DNA of 64,000 nt from Taxawa tesnikishii (nom. ined.) (taxonomy: Eukaryota; Ascomycota; Dothideomycetes; Dothideales). The position numbers and the translations under genes are program-made. The notes under the pieces were generated by a model that did no database searches, was not told where the DNA came from, and worked only from the letters and a program-made list of their open reading frames with translations. The DNA is taken from positions 1,240,001-1,304,000 of the forward strand of contig JAPDRO010000002.1 in the NCBI GenBank assembly GCA_030247885.1. The letters run 5' to 3'. Positions 1 through 11,269 of the stretch are shown here, piece by piece. Positions within the stretch are counted from its first letter, which is position 1. Every line of letters begins with the position of its first letter.

Positions 1-1024
1 AACGCTCTGTTGTTGTGTTGTTCTTGATCTGTCGTCTTGCGTTTTCGTGGTTGGTCCGATATGAGAAAGAAGTAAGAGGATGCTTGAACTTATGTTGTAA
101 GTAGCGGCTCCTGAGCGGTGACTCTTGAGCGGTGGGTTTGTGGATGATGATGTGCGTGGTGGTTTGGTTACTCTTGTACTGAAAGGCCAAGAAAGGTTTA
201 CCTGACCGAGTGTTGCCTAAAAAATACGCTTTCTGCTGCGGCTTACGGAACCTTTGACTTACGGTGCATATATATATATATACCTGATATCTCAGGGATT
301 TTCCTAAGCGCGGTTGCTGCATTTATGCAATAGTCGTTTCTTGGAAGCCGCAAAGCCAAAAAGTGAGGACGAAACGACAGAAAGGCCGCAGACCGAACGC
401 TAAAGTATCATGTCGTGTAAGGCTTGTTTGAGGGACAAGACAACCACGGAAAAGAATGATGTAGAGTTTGCAATAAACCATTGCTCTAGAAAAGACTATG
501 CGTAGGGCAACATAACTGACCCATGGTAGTTGTTTGAGCATACGATCCTCTATTCTCCACTCACATGGTCGCGCTCATCCATGTCCCTACACTAAGGAAA
601 GTTTACAATTTCGTATTGCTGGCATCGAAGTGAAATCCTAGCGAGTTCTTGGGCGGATTGCCTGAGTACACGAGTGTGTAGCAGTAAGTTTGACGCAACG
701 TGTTCGTGTTGGCGTTCTGTAACTCGTCAAGTCTTGAAATAATGTGGAGATGAGCACAAATTGGCTTCATGTTATCTAGGTCGGTGGAAGATCTGCTCGA
801 GTTCACTGACTTGAGGCGTCGCTCCTGACCAGCCGCAGTGACAATGAGTGACATTGTAAAGGTGAGCTGGGACGTGGAAGTGGAGCGCCCAGAAGACGCG
901 ACGCATCTTTGCGGGGAAACCGCGCGCCGCAACGCGTCCCGCTCGGAACTGCCTTTCTCCCTTCTACATGTCCTCGCGAATACAACTCCCCACCCCAGTC
1001 AGTTGCGCTTCCACATATCCGGTC
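1..1024. other. Spacer without a supported gene
   Basis: No open frame here has recognisable protein character. A short (TA)n run lies at about 269-281. The last 200 bases are presumably the promoter and leader of the chromodomain gene that follows. Confidence 0.6.
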
Positions 1025-1659
1025 ATGGCTAGGGTCAGTAGCCAAAAGAAGGGTGCCCAGAAGAAGGGTATCCAGACGAACGGAGCCCAGAAGAAGCGCG
1101 GTCGAGGCAGGCCTCCAAAGACCGCTGCTCAGAAGACTAGGGAAGCTCCCAAGAAGGCAGCCGAGGAGAAGACATACGAGATTGAGTATCTCATGGGACA
1201 CCGCTTCGAGAAGGTACGCGCTCTATTGTTCAATGCAAACGCGTTCGGGAATGCTGACAAGTGCAGGAGGAGATTCTCTTTATCGTGAAATGGCGTCGTC
1301 ACGCAGTACCCACAGAAGAACCAATTGCAAGCTTGTATTTCCACCTGCCTACGCGTGAGAGGCAACAACACAGACTGACCGAAAACAGCGCCGGCACATC
1401 TGCTGAGGGTCTTCTCCGCCAATACTGTCAACATGCTGACGAAATGGCTCAAGCTGGATCTCTATTATCTTCCATCAGCTCTGTTCTGGGTACTGATGCT
1501 TCTACTACACACGTCGAGAACGGTATCGCCGACAAGGAGGTGATCGGAGAAGATACAGAACACGGAGCTGTCGAAGGAGCAATAGCCGCCAACGATGCCA
1601 CGTACGAGCATCAAGACACAGACATACCGGACGCGGACGATCCAGGTAGTCCTGTCTGA
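1025..1659 (+). CDS. AT-hook / chromodomain protein, one intron
   Basis: Two exons (1025-1213 and 1267-1659) joined across a 53-base GT-AG intron give about 193 residues. The N-terminus is Lys/Gln/Ala-rich and carries an AT-hook core (RGRGRPPK), expected to bind the minor groove of AT-rich DNA. A chromodomain follows and is cut by the intron: YEIEYLMGHRF ends exon 1, and FIVKW plus TEEP come from exon 2. Chromodomains bind methylated histone tails through an aromatic cage. The Tyr and the Trp of KW are present, but the third position (after KW) is His, so methyl-lysine binding may be weak. The rest is acidic and low in complexity. The start at 1025 is chosen because it opens directly on the basic tract; an in-frame ATG at 968 is possible. 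A chromatin-associated nuclear role is inferred. Confidence 0.72.
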
Positions 1660-2453
1660 TGTACCATCGTTAAATTCTCGGCTTTTCGACAACTATCAGA
1701 GGAAAATACGACTATACGTCTGGAAGGTCGACTTGCATGTATTGCTAAATATTTATCAAGGGCCAGGCGCCTGAGATCTAATCAGCAGGCTCGAGGTGTT
1801 TGCTGGCGTTGACGGCTTCGAAAGGACGCAGTTCAGGGAACAGGGCGGACGGGTATACCTGGGTCCATATGGTGCTAGACTTGCTGTTGCATATACTCAA
1901 GCACTCCAATGCGAAAACGCATTGGCGGATGACATAAGTGGTGGTGCCGGGGAAATTGAAGTGTAGGATACCTATATCAGTACCGCGGACTAACGAACAA
2001 CTACTGTACCGACATAACAGGATGGCATTAGAATATGCGCTCCGTTCAACGTCTGCAGGACCGCTGCTCCGTTGTATCGCTTACGCACTCAGACAACCAC
2101 AAGATCGGCCATCTTATCCCCAGTGGATACACGAAAGCCACATTGAGCAATCACATACACGGATTGGGGCCATTTGGCCGCTGATATATTAATTGCTGCA
2201 GATCCACCCCGCAGGCAAGTCTGCGTTTCACATGCCGGTATTTGGTGGGTTGGGCCGTGCCGCTGTACCTTACCTGCCAAGTTCCTCAAGATTTACCCGA
2301 ACACAATGCCCCTATTAGTCCCCATGGTTTACCCAAAGGCATGATATATCTACCGAGCCGCATCCCGGCGACTCCTCGGCGGTAGGCCGTTCATTCGTTC
2401 TACAGGAAGGTTGGCGACTCCTTTGGCTTCACCTTGCATCTGTTCGTGAGAAC
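1660..2453. other. Spacer without a supported gene
   Basis: Nothing recognisable in six frames. It presumably holds the terminator of the chromodomain gene and the old promoter of the GMC relic. Confidence 0.55.
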
Positions 2454-4101
2454 ATGCCCTGGTCGTTATTCATACCTCTGGGTTCGTTGCTGCATACAGT
2501 CACATCTTTTGTATTGATGTTTGTCACTATACCTTTGTCTCACATCTCAGCGCAACCGTTCTACAATGGCACATGCAGCGGTGGCTTAGACAACTACGAC
2601 TTTGTATGCCGAACTAAAGCACTTTGCAGACTCTTTCTCACTAAACAAACAGATCATTGTCGGAGGAGGCACCGCCGGTCTTGCGCTCGCAACCCGCCTG
2701 AGCCAGAGCTTGCCTTACGACTGCATTCTGGTTGATGAGGTTGGTCCATACGCGCCAGACGAGCCCAAGATCAACATACCCGGTCTAAAGGGCTCCACAA
2801 TCAGAACGAGCTATGACTGGAACTTCACCACAGTACCACAACCAGATGCAAACAACCGCTCTTGTTTTCAAAACCGAGGAAGAGTTCTGGGAGGAAGCTC
2901 AGCATTCAATCTCATGACCTGGGACCGTGACGGCAGGGCTGATTACGATGCGTGGGAAGAATTGGGCAATCCTGGGTGGAATTGGGACGCGATGCTGTCG
3001 AGCATGCTGAAAGCCGAAAACATTGTCCGCACAGAGGAGGCGTATGGTCAGAGCGGGGTTGGATATGGAGGCTCTGTGCAAGCACCGATCAACGAGCAGA
3101 TATCTGCGCAGCAGCTCACCTGGATCCTCACCATGGAAACATTGGGTTTACAGCGTAATCTTGAGTCTTTGGGTGGCAACCTGCTAGGAGTAGTGTACCA
3201 GCCAAGCAACATCCGCTGGTCAAATTACACGCGTTCGTATAGCACGTCCTACCTGCCTCTGGCCGGTCCGAACTTCCACATAGTGGATAACTCGGTGGTC
3301 ACGAAAGTCAATACCTGGAGTCAAAGCGCTGATGTGATTGCGACTGGCGTTACGCTTGACAATGGTAGCATCATCAACGCTACGAAAGAAGTCATTCTTT
3401 CCGCAGGCTCACTCATATCACCCAACCTTCTCGAACTTTCGGGAATCGGAAGGGGATCTGTGCTGACCGCTGCCAGAACATCAAGTGTTCTGGAGCTTCC
3501 AGGAGTTGGAGAGAACTTACAGGATCATGTCCGCATCTAGAACTCCTACCAACCCAAGCCAAATTTCACTTCGTTCGACAGACTGCGTTTCGACACAGCT
3601 TGTGCCGCGCAGCAGCTCGCAGGTCACAACGCTCACCAGCGTTCCGAATATGACTACACCGGCAGTGGCTACGCCTTCGCGACCTGGGAGCAAGTCGCCG
3701 GTAACGATTCTTCCATGATTGCTCTGGCCCACAGTGCAGCCTCCAGTGGCTCCGTCATAGACCAAAAGAAGCTTTCCTACCTGACTTCACCCCTCGCAGC
3801 CCGGGTCCCGCAGCTCGAAGTGATCTTTTCCGACGGCTACACCGGAGTGAAGGGGTACCCGGTGAACACATCCTGCTTGTACGGCGCCCAATTCTTCGCC
3901 CTTATCGCCGCAGTCCAACACCCTTCCAGCCGAGGCTCGGTGCACATCATCTGTTTGAGGGTCAGCTTCGGAGAACCCACAATCTTGCTGATCAGACGGC
4001 TGTACGATAGCGCGGTCGAAACCCCAAATCTCGGTCCTTCCGACCCGGTCGTCGCGACAGATGCCATCAATCGGAACATGAATCTGGCGATCGTCTGGTA
4101 G
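2454..4101 (+). pseudogene. GMC oxidoreductase (secreted type), broken
   Basis: Exon 1 (2454-2603) encodes a hydrophobic signal peptide and ends YDF. A 49-base intron follows, and exon 2 from 2653 opens with the FAD-binding glycine motif IIVGGGTAGLALA. The first GMC signature (GRVLGGSSAFN) and the second (GSLISPNLLELSGIG) are present. The frame then meets TAG at 3538-3540, just after LQDHVRI, and continues in the same frame with clear family sequence (QPKPNFTSFD, DYTGSGYAF, VQHPSSRGSVHI) to about 3950. Beyond that the similarity dissolves and the protein stops at 4101. The C-terminal GMC domain with the catalytic His region (about 130-150 residues) is absent. Intact relatives are secreted alcohol, aryl-alcohol or glucose-type oxidases or dehydrogenases. 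One stop could be a miscall, but the missing C-terminus argues for a real pseudogene. Confidence 0.75.
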
Positions 4102-5072
4102 GGAGCGTAGTCAGCGTAGCGACTGGTGAAACCGATATGAGTTTCCGAACGGTAATGGGCACGCTGAGGTTGCTGGTATGGGTTGAGAGCGAATTTTAAG
4201 AACCGGATGTGAGATCAGAATCAGTGTCGGGCATCGTTCAGAACGGGAGTGGAATTGAAGGATGGACAAGTGAAGCAAGTCCGAGTCTTTGACTGTCGAT
4301 CAAAAGCGGTAGAATCAGTCGTTGTCAGTTGAGATCCAAGTTAGAGAAAGCCGTATGATGGCGCGCTTGATTTCCAGAGAGAGACCGAATGGTGGTTGAA
4401 TGTAAGATTGTGAGGGCAAACTGACAAAGAATTCCTCTGCCAGAGTGTAGTTTTTCAAGACTGCTATCGTCGTTCGTGCAAGTGAACAACTCAAATTGTG
4501 TTGGCTGTAGCTCACCTTTAGAGAACCAGGAGATGGACTACGGAATTAGATGGCACCAGTACGGATTTTGGAGAGATGGTTAGGATAAGACAGGAGGTGG
4601 TCAATGGAATAGAATGGATTTTCAAAGAAAAGGTCAACATGGGATTCGGCTGTGACTATCAGTCTTCAACTATAAAGAAGTCATGACCTCAGGACTATCG
4701 TCTGCCTGTGCGGAAGTGAACAAACCCGCTGGCTTTCGTTGACCTCACCGCGGTTGGTGATGGCGAGTCAGTGTGTACTCGCATAGTGGCAATTGGGAAC
4801 GTGCCGTCGACTCAAGGGTACATCGCTGAGACCATTGCTCGCTTGTCGCTGTATCTTTAACTTCGTCTTGGAAGCCTTAAGAGGTGGCAAGCGAGCAACC
4901 AATTGCTATGCGTGTGGTGCATGCAGGTAACAGGATGCGCCCCGAGAATCCGATCCTGTGTTGTCTGCGAACAACGTGCCGAGAATGCAGATTCAACTGG
5001 TTTTCGTCGTCCAGGTTACTTTCTCGGATCCGGGTTCCAGCATAACGACCATTTTCCAGATATCCCATCCTC
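4102..5072. other. Spacer without a supported gene
   Basis: No coding signal. The eroded 3' end of the GMC gene may extend some way into this stretch, but I could not align further GMC motifs. Confidence 0.5.
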
Positions 5073-5639
5073 TCAAACCACGAATCTGAAGTTCTGACTC
5101 TGAATGAGCCAACTCCTCCCCTCGCCCACTTTACCCTTCCCCTTTGCGCCAATCTCTTCTTTGTTGGGCACCAAGACAAGCGTATCGCTGAATCCTCTCA
5201 ATGGGCCCTCTTTTCTCTCCACCAGCCTTACAGAGCCACTCACTTGCACCAGGATACTCATGTTGTTTTCCAGATCCTTCTTGTTCTTTGTCGCCGGGTC
5301 CACAGAAGCAATGCTGGGATTTATGACGTGAGCGTTCAGAGCCTGTACGTCAAAGAATGTATACGGCATCTGATTTTGGTATTTTTCTTGGAATGCCACA
5401 GGATCGGATGAAACCTCGCCGTTGTACACGATCGACGGTAGAGATTTTCCATTGGGAAGAGCAGTTTGAGGAACATAAAAGCTGGCGATGGTTTGCCGAG
5501 CGCTGTTGAGCGCGTTGTAGTATGCATCCGTCAGGTTCTCTGCAGCTGTTGGAGAGGTTAGAACGGGCATTGGGCCGAGAGCAAATCTCTTACCGCTGGT
5601 AGACACGCGCGTTAACACGTCCTCACCTAAGTCAGCCAT
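5073..5639 (-). CDS. NTF2-like protein, probably mRNA export factor Mtr2
   Basis: The reading frame is 188 codons uninterrupted, or 172 residues if a 48-base GT-AG intron (5546-5593) is removed. That intron has good ends (GTAAGA...TCTAAC...CAACAG) and its removal joins VSTS to AAENLTDAYY, which looks more natural. The body has the NTF2 fold pattern: an N-terminal helix (LTDAYYNALNSARQ), then FYVPQ, SIVYNG, and C-terminal strands (ILVQVSGSVRL, FSDTLVLVP, WLIQSQNFRFVV). Size and pattern fit Mtr2/NXT1-type NTF2-like proteins, which dimerise with Mex67 for mRNA export at the nuclear pore. Another NTF2-like family is possible. It is divergent from the methionyl-tRNA synthetase gene. Confidence 0.65.
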   Translation of the reverse strand: MADLGEDVLTRVSTSGKRFALGPMPVLTSPTAAENLTDAYYNALNSARQTIASFYVPQTALPNGKSLPSIVYNGEVSSDPVAFQEKYQNQMPYTFFDVQALNAHVINPSIASVDPATKNKKDLENNMSILVQVSGSVRLVERKEGPLRGFSDTLVLVPNKEEIGAKGKGKVGEGRSWLIQSQNFRFVV

Positions 5640-5818
5640 AGTGTTTAAGCTGTGCGCTGATTACAACACTGTTCTAGAGAAAGGTTTGTGACGATTGAAC
5701 ATTGTTTAGAGGGTGTATATATCCTGCCACCGGATAATCTTCTCCAGAGCGCGTCCGTGCACGAGCTCGCTCTTCACATGTGAAAGAGTTCCTTTAAGCT
5801 TCATTCCATTAACATGCA
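5640..5818. promoter_or_regulatory. Short divergent promoter between mtr2-like gene and MetRS
   Basis: Only 179 bases separate the two start codons, so the two housekeeping genes must share or overlap promoter elements. No specific operator could be recognised. Confidence 0.45.
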
Positions 5819-7874
5819 ATGAGTCCGTCCAGACAGTCCATCCCCGTAACTCTAACACCGTTGCAATCGCTGATTCTCCGATCATGGAGGCCGCGATGGG
5901 TATGCCCTTCATGCAAAATCCGACCTGCCACGAGGAGGAACTTTGCTACAGAGAACAGGGCCGAGGACGGTAAACCATACTATGTCACAACACCCATATT
6001 CTATGTCAATGCCGGTCAGAACTATCAACGTTCTAAATATGCAAATCAGTGATGCTGATTCTGTCAACCAGCCCCTCATGTCGGACACATGTACACGATG
6101 GTCCTTACGGATGTCCTCAAAAGATGGCAGGTACTCAAGGGAAAGAAAGCTATTCTGTGTACGGGCACGGATGAGCATGGCATGAAGGTTGGTCCACCTC
6201 AACAGACGGGGCGGGACCGAGGCTGAGACTCGTAACAGATACAGCAGGCTTCATGGAAGGCAGGCAGCGAGCCGAAACCATTCTGCGACAAGGGTGCAGA
6301 GGTGTTCAAGGTAGGTGCGCATTACGTTGGTGGTATGCCCTAATACTCATTCACGCCAGACGCTTGCATCGCGCGTGGAGCTATCGAACGACCACTTCAT
6401 ACGGACAACCGATCCTGAACATAGAGAAGCGGTAGAGTACGCATGGGTGAGGCGGAGCACATCGTTCGAAGCCTTGCAGATACTGATTGGGCAAAGCATC
6501 TCCTGGAAGAGCGAGGATACATCTACGAGTCAAAGCACGAAGGATGGTATTCTGTGAGCGACGAGACCTTCTACCCTGAATCCCAGGTACACCTGATCCT
6601 GGATCCCCCAACAGGCCGCAAGATTATGGTAGGTTGTCAACAAACGTGCATCAAAACTCAAGGCTTACCCCGGATAGGTCTCCATTGAAACGGGCAAGGA
6701 GGTAGAGTGGACGTCAGAGCGAAACTACCATTTCCGGTTGTCAGCCTTCCGCGACCGCCTTCTAGAATTCTACGAGCAGAACCCCGAATGGATCACTCCC
6801 GCTTCCCGGATGAAGGATGTTGTTGACGCCGTGTCCTCCAGTCTGGAGGACCTCTCTGTCTCGCGGCCTGTTGAACGATTAACCTGGGGAATTCGAGTTC
6901 CTACGGATGCCTCCCAGACAATATATGTCTGGCTTGACGCTTTGCTGAATTACGTTACGAAGGCCGGCTACCCATGGACACCTGGATCTGAGCATGCCGG
7001 CGGCTGGCCCGCCGATGTGCAGGTGATTGGAAAGGATATTGTGCGTTTTCACTGCATATACTGGCCTGCATTCCTGATGGCTTTGGACATTCCACTCCCA
7101 AAACGGATTCTCACGCACGCGCACTGGACGCTCGGGAAGCAGAAGATGGCGAAGAGTACCGGCAATGTCGTCAACCCCTTCTTCGCCCTTGACCGCTTTG
7201 GCGTCGATACAATGCGCTATTACATGCTTCACGATGGCGGCATTACAAATGACGCCGACTATGACAACAAGTTCATCATCGAGCGATACAAGAAAGGGCT
7301 CCAAGGTGGACTGGGCAACCTCACGAGCCGTATCATGCGTGGTAAGGGCTGGGATGTACAACGTGCTGTCAAGGGCTGGAGCAATCTGCGCGAGTCTCTA
7401 CAGGACACTTCGCACCTGAACAACCCGAACACAGTGAATCATCTCCAGCTGCTGTTGACTTTCCCGGAAAAGGTAGAACAGCACATGGCAACGCTGCGAC
7501 CCAACCTTGCGCTCAAGACAATCATGGAGACTATCTACGCGGCTAACGCATTCCTGCAAGCTGCAAGCCCCTGGGACGCGGCAAAGGCACTCAAGGAAGG
7601 AACGGTAGACGATGCAGATGTTGGGACGACGCAACGCAACATGGATCTTACCATTTTCTTGTGCGCCGAGACATTGCGTCTCTCAGGGATCGTGTTGCAG
7701 CCATTCATGCCTGGCAAGGCGGCGCTGCTGCTGGATATGCTCGGCGTCGAGGAGAATAACAGGACGTGGGCCTACGCCCGTGTCGGTATGGATACGACGT
7801 ATGGCGTGAGCAAAGTAGATTTGGGAAGGGGGCAGATGGGGGCGCTGTTCCCGCCCTTGACGAGTGACTCATAG
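5819..7874 (+). CDS. MSM1: Mitochondrial methionyl-tRNA synthetase
   Basis: Six exons (5819-6014, 6072-6187, 6239-6310, 6360-6446, 6497-6628, 6678-7874) give about 599 residues. All five introns are 49-57 bases with GT-AG ends. The N-terminus is Arg/Ser-rich, ending RRNFAT, like a mitochondrial presequence. The class I synthetase signatures are present: KPYYVTTPIFYVNAAPHVGH (HIGH box written HVGH), GTDEHG, YVWLDALLNY, the GKDIVRFH segment and a KMSKS box in the form KMAKS (residue about 355). The C-terminal helical anticodon-binding domain follows, and no EMAP or GST extension is seen, as expected for an organellar enzyme. It charges mitochondrial tRNA-Met. Exon joins were chosen by keeping the conserved blocks continuous. 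Confidence 0.92.
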
Positions 7875-9368
7875 AAGAAGTGTAGGATGCTGTCTTGATA
7901 ATGTCTGTTCTGTACGAATACTTGCATGTCGATTTGCATTGAAGCGACGGCATAGGTAGTGAGCATTGACCGTTGCGTTTCCTGCTCGTAACCTGTGGCT
8001 GCTCACCGCATGATGCGCGCATCTGCCCACCCTTTTCCAGCTCTGTCATGCGCATACGACGCAGCCTGCATCAATCGTCCGGGTGTATCTTAGGGCACTC
8101 TGGGCGAAAACTGGTCGGGGGAAAACAATGTGGTGGAAACACAAGCTCATCCTTCACGAAGTTGAGCCGTGTTTGCAATGCATCGCTTGACTCGAGCTGT
8201 GGCAGCGAAGTTAAAAGGTCAGTCGGGGTTTACGTTTCGCCGATGACCCGCGCTGGATGCGGAGATTGGGTTTTGGGTTCACGGCGAGCGGCGAGCGGAT
8301 CAGGTGAATTCCACACGGTACAGGGACCCACTTAGCCGAGCGCGGACTTCCACAACAAGCACACGCCATGCGGAAGGGTTGGAGTGGTCATGTTCTGACT
8401 CATTGCAAGGCGTGTGTTGATGCCTGGAAGGCGTGGTACGCTCTGCGGCCGCAGAGTAGAGTGCAGTTCAGTGCGGTGCAGTGCGGTGCAGTGCGGTGCA
8501 GTGCGGTGCAGTGCGGTACGGTGCAGTGCAGTACGGACTCCAAGAAGATGCTTCCCCGTGTTCGCGATGGCCGTGTCGGGTAATGATGAAGACGAGCGCT
8601 CACAGAGATCCTTCGATCAAGGGGATGACAGCCCTATTGACAGTGGAGATCGAAGGCTGCGGAAGCCATTCCACCAACTTTGGCAGCCCCACCAGCCAAT
8701 ACAGCTCAATAATGGGCCGTGGGAGGATGCAAACATGACGCGATCTTGGTCGAGCCAATCATATAGGGCAGAATCAACGTCGGTGGCTCGAGCGAAGCTC
8801 AATCCGCACATGGTGCGAGCAAGCGTTCTAGAAAGCTCCAACCGCCCAAACACCTGCCAAGAGACGTGTTTAAGTGGCAGCCTGAGTGGCAGCGCCGCAC
8901 GTGGAATTCCGCTCGCACGGATCATGATAAGATGCAAACGATGCAGTCTAGCGGCGTGTGTTGCTACCAGGATAGGCAATTCGGTGCACAACTAGGGCGG
9001 GCTCGCCGGTGGGTTTTCGTTGTAGCGACGGAGACAAGGACGCGAGCGGACGCGGATGTGAACGTTTCCGTGCCCGCGCCTGCAGCAGAACAACGGAGCA
9101 GAAGCGAAGCGAACGGTTGCTGCTTGTGCTTGTTCAAGCACGACTCTCCTGAAATCTGCGCGGTTGCGGCGTACCCAGACTCCGCTGCGCACAGCGGCCT
9201 TTTCCTTTTCCTTTCCCCTTCTCTACGTCTATATCATACCTAATTCCTCAGGTCACTCTGGTTGATTATACCACACCACTCCCATTCGACTTCGCAAGCA
9301 ATCACTTCTTTCCGCTTCAAGCAGACTAGTAACCCCACATTCCTGGGCTGTTTGCCCCCACACTCACT
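7875..9368. other. Long spacer with a 10-bp tandem repeat
   Basis: No convincing gene. Open frames across 8414-9000 are products of the tandem repeat and have no family character. The last 150 bases are pyrimidine-rich (about 9205-9235), resembling a leader or promoter for the MFS gene. Confidence 0.55.
8462..8535. repeat. 10-bp tandem repeat (GTGCGGTGCA)n
   Basis: About five head-to-tail copies of GTGCGGTGCA, with slightly diverged copies at both edges (GTGCAGTTCA, GTACGGTGCA). It lies in non-coding DNA and opens several spurious frames. Confidence 0.85.
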
Positions 9369-11269
9369 ATGAACTTCCTCAAGAACAACAAGAGCAAACA
9401 ACAGGTCGATTCGGACTCTGCCATGATGGCGTCGGACGCGTCTACTCTGACGCAAAGCAAGGCGCCTTCCCTTATGGACAACTCCGGAAAGGACAAGCAG
9501 GAATCTACCCAGTCGGCCAGACAAGTCTCGTGGAGTTCACATGCGCCTTCGGAGCAAGGTGATGCACAAAACGAAAAGAAAGATGGTGAACCGCAAGAGG
9601 CCACTGCAGAGGAGCAAGAGGAGGATGACGAGGATTACCCCAGCGGGTTCAAGCTTGCTATGATCACAATTGCGCTCTGTCTCTCCGTCTTCTGTATGGC
9701 GCTGGACAACACCATCATTGGTAAGCATCCTGCATGTTTAACTCATTCCGTGCAAGACAGCTAACAGCGTCCCAGCAACGGCAATCCCCAAAATTACGGA
9801 CCAGTTCAAGGCGATTGATGATGTCGGCTGGTACGGCTCCGCCTACCTCCTCACAACTTGCGCCTTCCAGCTCCTCTTCGGAAAGATGTACACCTTCCTG
9901 AACCTCAAATGGGTCTACCTCACCGCTCTCGCCATCTTCGAAATCGGCTCCCTGATCTGTGGTGCAGCCCCCAACTCCGTAGCACTTATCATTGGCAGAG
10001 CGGTCGCCGGAGTGGGCAGTGCCGGTATCTTCTCGGGCGCTATCCTCATTGTCGCGAACACTGTTCCCCTGCGCCAAAGACCTACCTACACTGGCATGAT
10101 CGGTGCCATGTACGGCATTGCCTCCGTTGCTGGCCCATTGATGGGTGGTGCCTTCACCGACCATGTCACCTGGAGATGGTGTTTCTATATCAACCTTCCG
10201 TTCGGAGGTGTCACGGGCGCATTCATCATCTTCTTCTTCCACCCGACGAAGAAGGCCAAGGCCTTGTCTGTTGGCTGGAAGGCTCGTCTCGAGCAATTCG
10301 ACCTTCTGGGTACCGTTTTCTTCCTCCCCATGATTGTCTGTCTCCTTCTTGCGCTACAATGGGGAGGCAGCAAGTACCCATGGAGCAACGGCCGCATCAT
10401 TGCGCTGTTCGTCGTCTTTGGCGTTCTCGCTCTTATCTTTGTGTTCGTCCAGTGGAAGAAACAGGACAATGCGACTGTGCCACCACGTGTCCTCAAGCAA
10501 CGTAGTGTCGCTGCTTCCGCTTGGTTCGGTGCTACTCTCGGTATGTCCCCAAAAGATCAACGTTCTGCGTTCTACTGCTAACATGACTGCAGGCGGTGCC
10601 TTCTTCGTCATGGTCTACTACCTCCCAATCTGGTTCCAAGCCATCAAGGGCACGACAGCAACCAAATCCGGCATCGACAACCTGCCGCTCATTCTCGGTC
10701 TCGTCGTCATCTCTATGATTGCAGGTGCTTCCATCACCAAGCTCGGCTACTACACGCCTTTCGTCATCGCTTCCTCCGTCCTCATGACCGTTGGCGCAGG
10801 CCTGCTCTCCACCTTCACTACGCACACCGGTCACGCGAAGTGGATCGGCTACCAAGCCATGTTCGGTTTTGGTGTCGGCTTCGGCATGCAACAACCCCTC
10901 ATTGCCGTCCAAACGGTGCTCCCAAAGGCAGACATCCCCATCGGTACCGCCATCATCATGTTCACGCAAACTCTCGGTGGCGCGCTCTTCATCTCCGTTG
11001 CGCAGAACGTCTTCACCAACAAGCTGCTCAGCAATTTGAAGATTGTAGTTCCGGACCTTAACCCAGCAATCGTCTTGGCGACGGGTGCGACGGAGCTCAA
11101 GAACGTCATCCCACATGAGTACCTTGCAGGTGTGCTTACGGCCTACAACAAGGCGCTCACCAACACCTTCTACGTCAGTGTCGCGCTTGCGGGATTGAGT
11201 TTGCTCGGTGCCCTGGCACTCGAGTGGAAGAGTGTCAAGGGCAAGAAGATTGAGATGGCGGCCGCGTAG
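9369..11269 (+). CDS. MFS exporter, DHA2 (14-helix) drug:H+ antiporter type
   Basis: Three exons (9369-9720, 9776-10540, 10593-11269) give 597 residues. The first 95 or so residues are a polar, acidic cytoplasmic tail. The first helix follows at once ([20 protein letters not shown]) and leads into the DHA2 motif LDNTIIATAIPKI, which is restored across intron 1. Antiporter motif C (GPLMGGAFT), the RWCFYINLP block and QWGGSKYPW are all typical of the 14-TM family, whose members export toxins, drugs or secondary metabolites from the plasma membrane. The C-terminus is a short Lys-rich tail. No biosynthetic cluster surrounds it, so the substrate is unknown. Confidence 0.9.

Noticed and set aside
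8414-8995. Open frame of 193 codons across the 10-bp minisatellite
   Set aside because: Open only because the repeat lacks stops; no family character, and the overlapping frames on both strands are equally open.
10532-11116. 194-codon acidic frame opposite the MFS exporter
   Set aside because: Mirror of the strongly biased codon use of the sense gene; no independent support.
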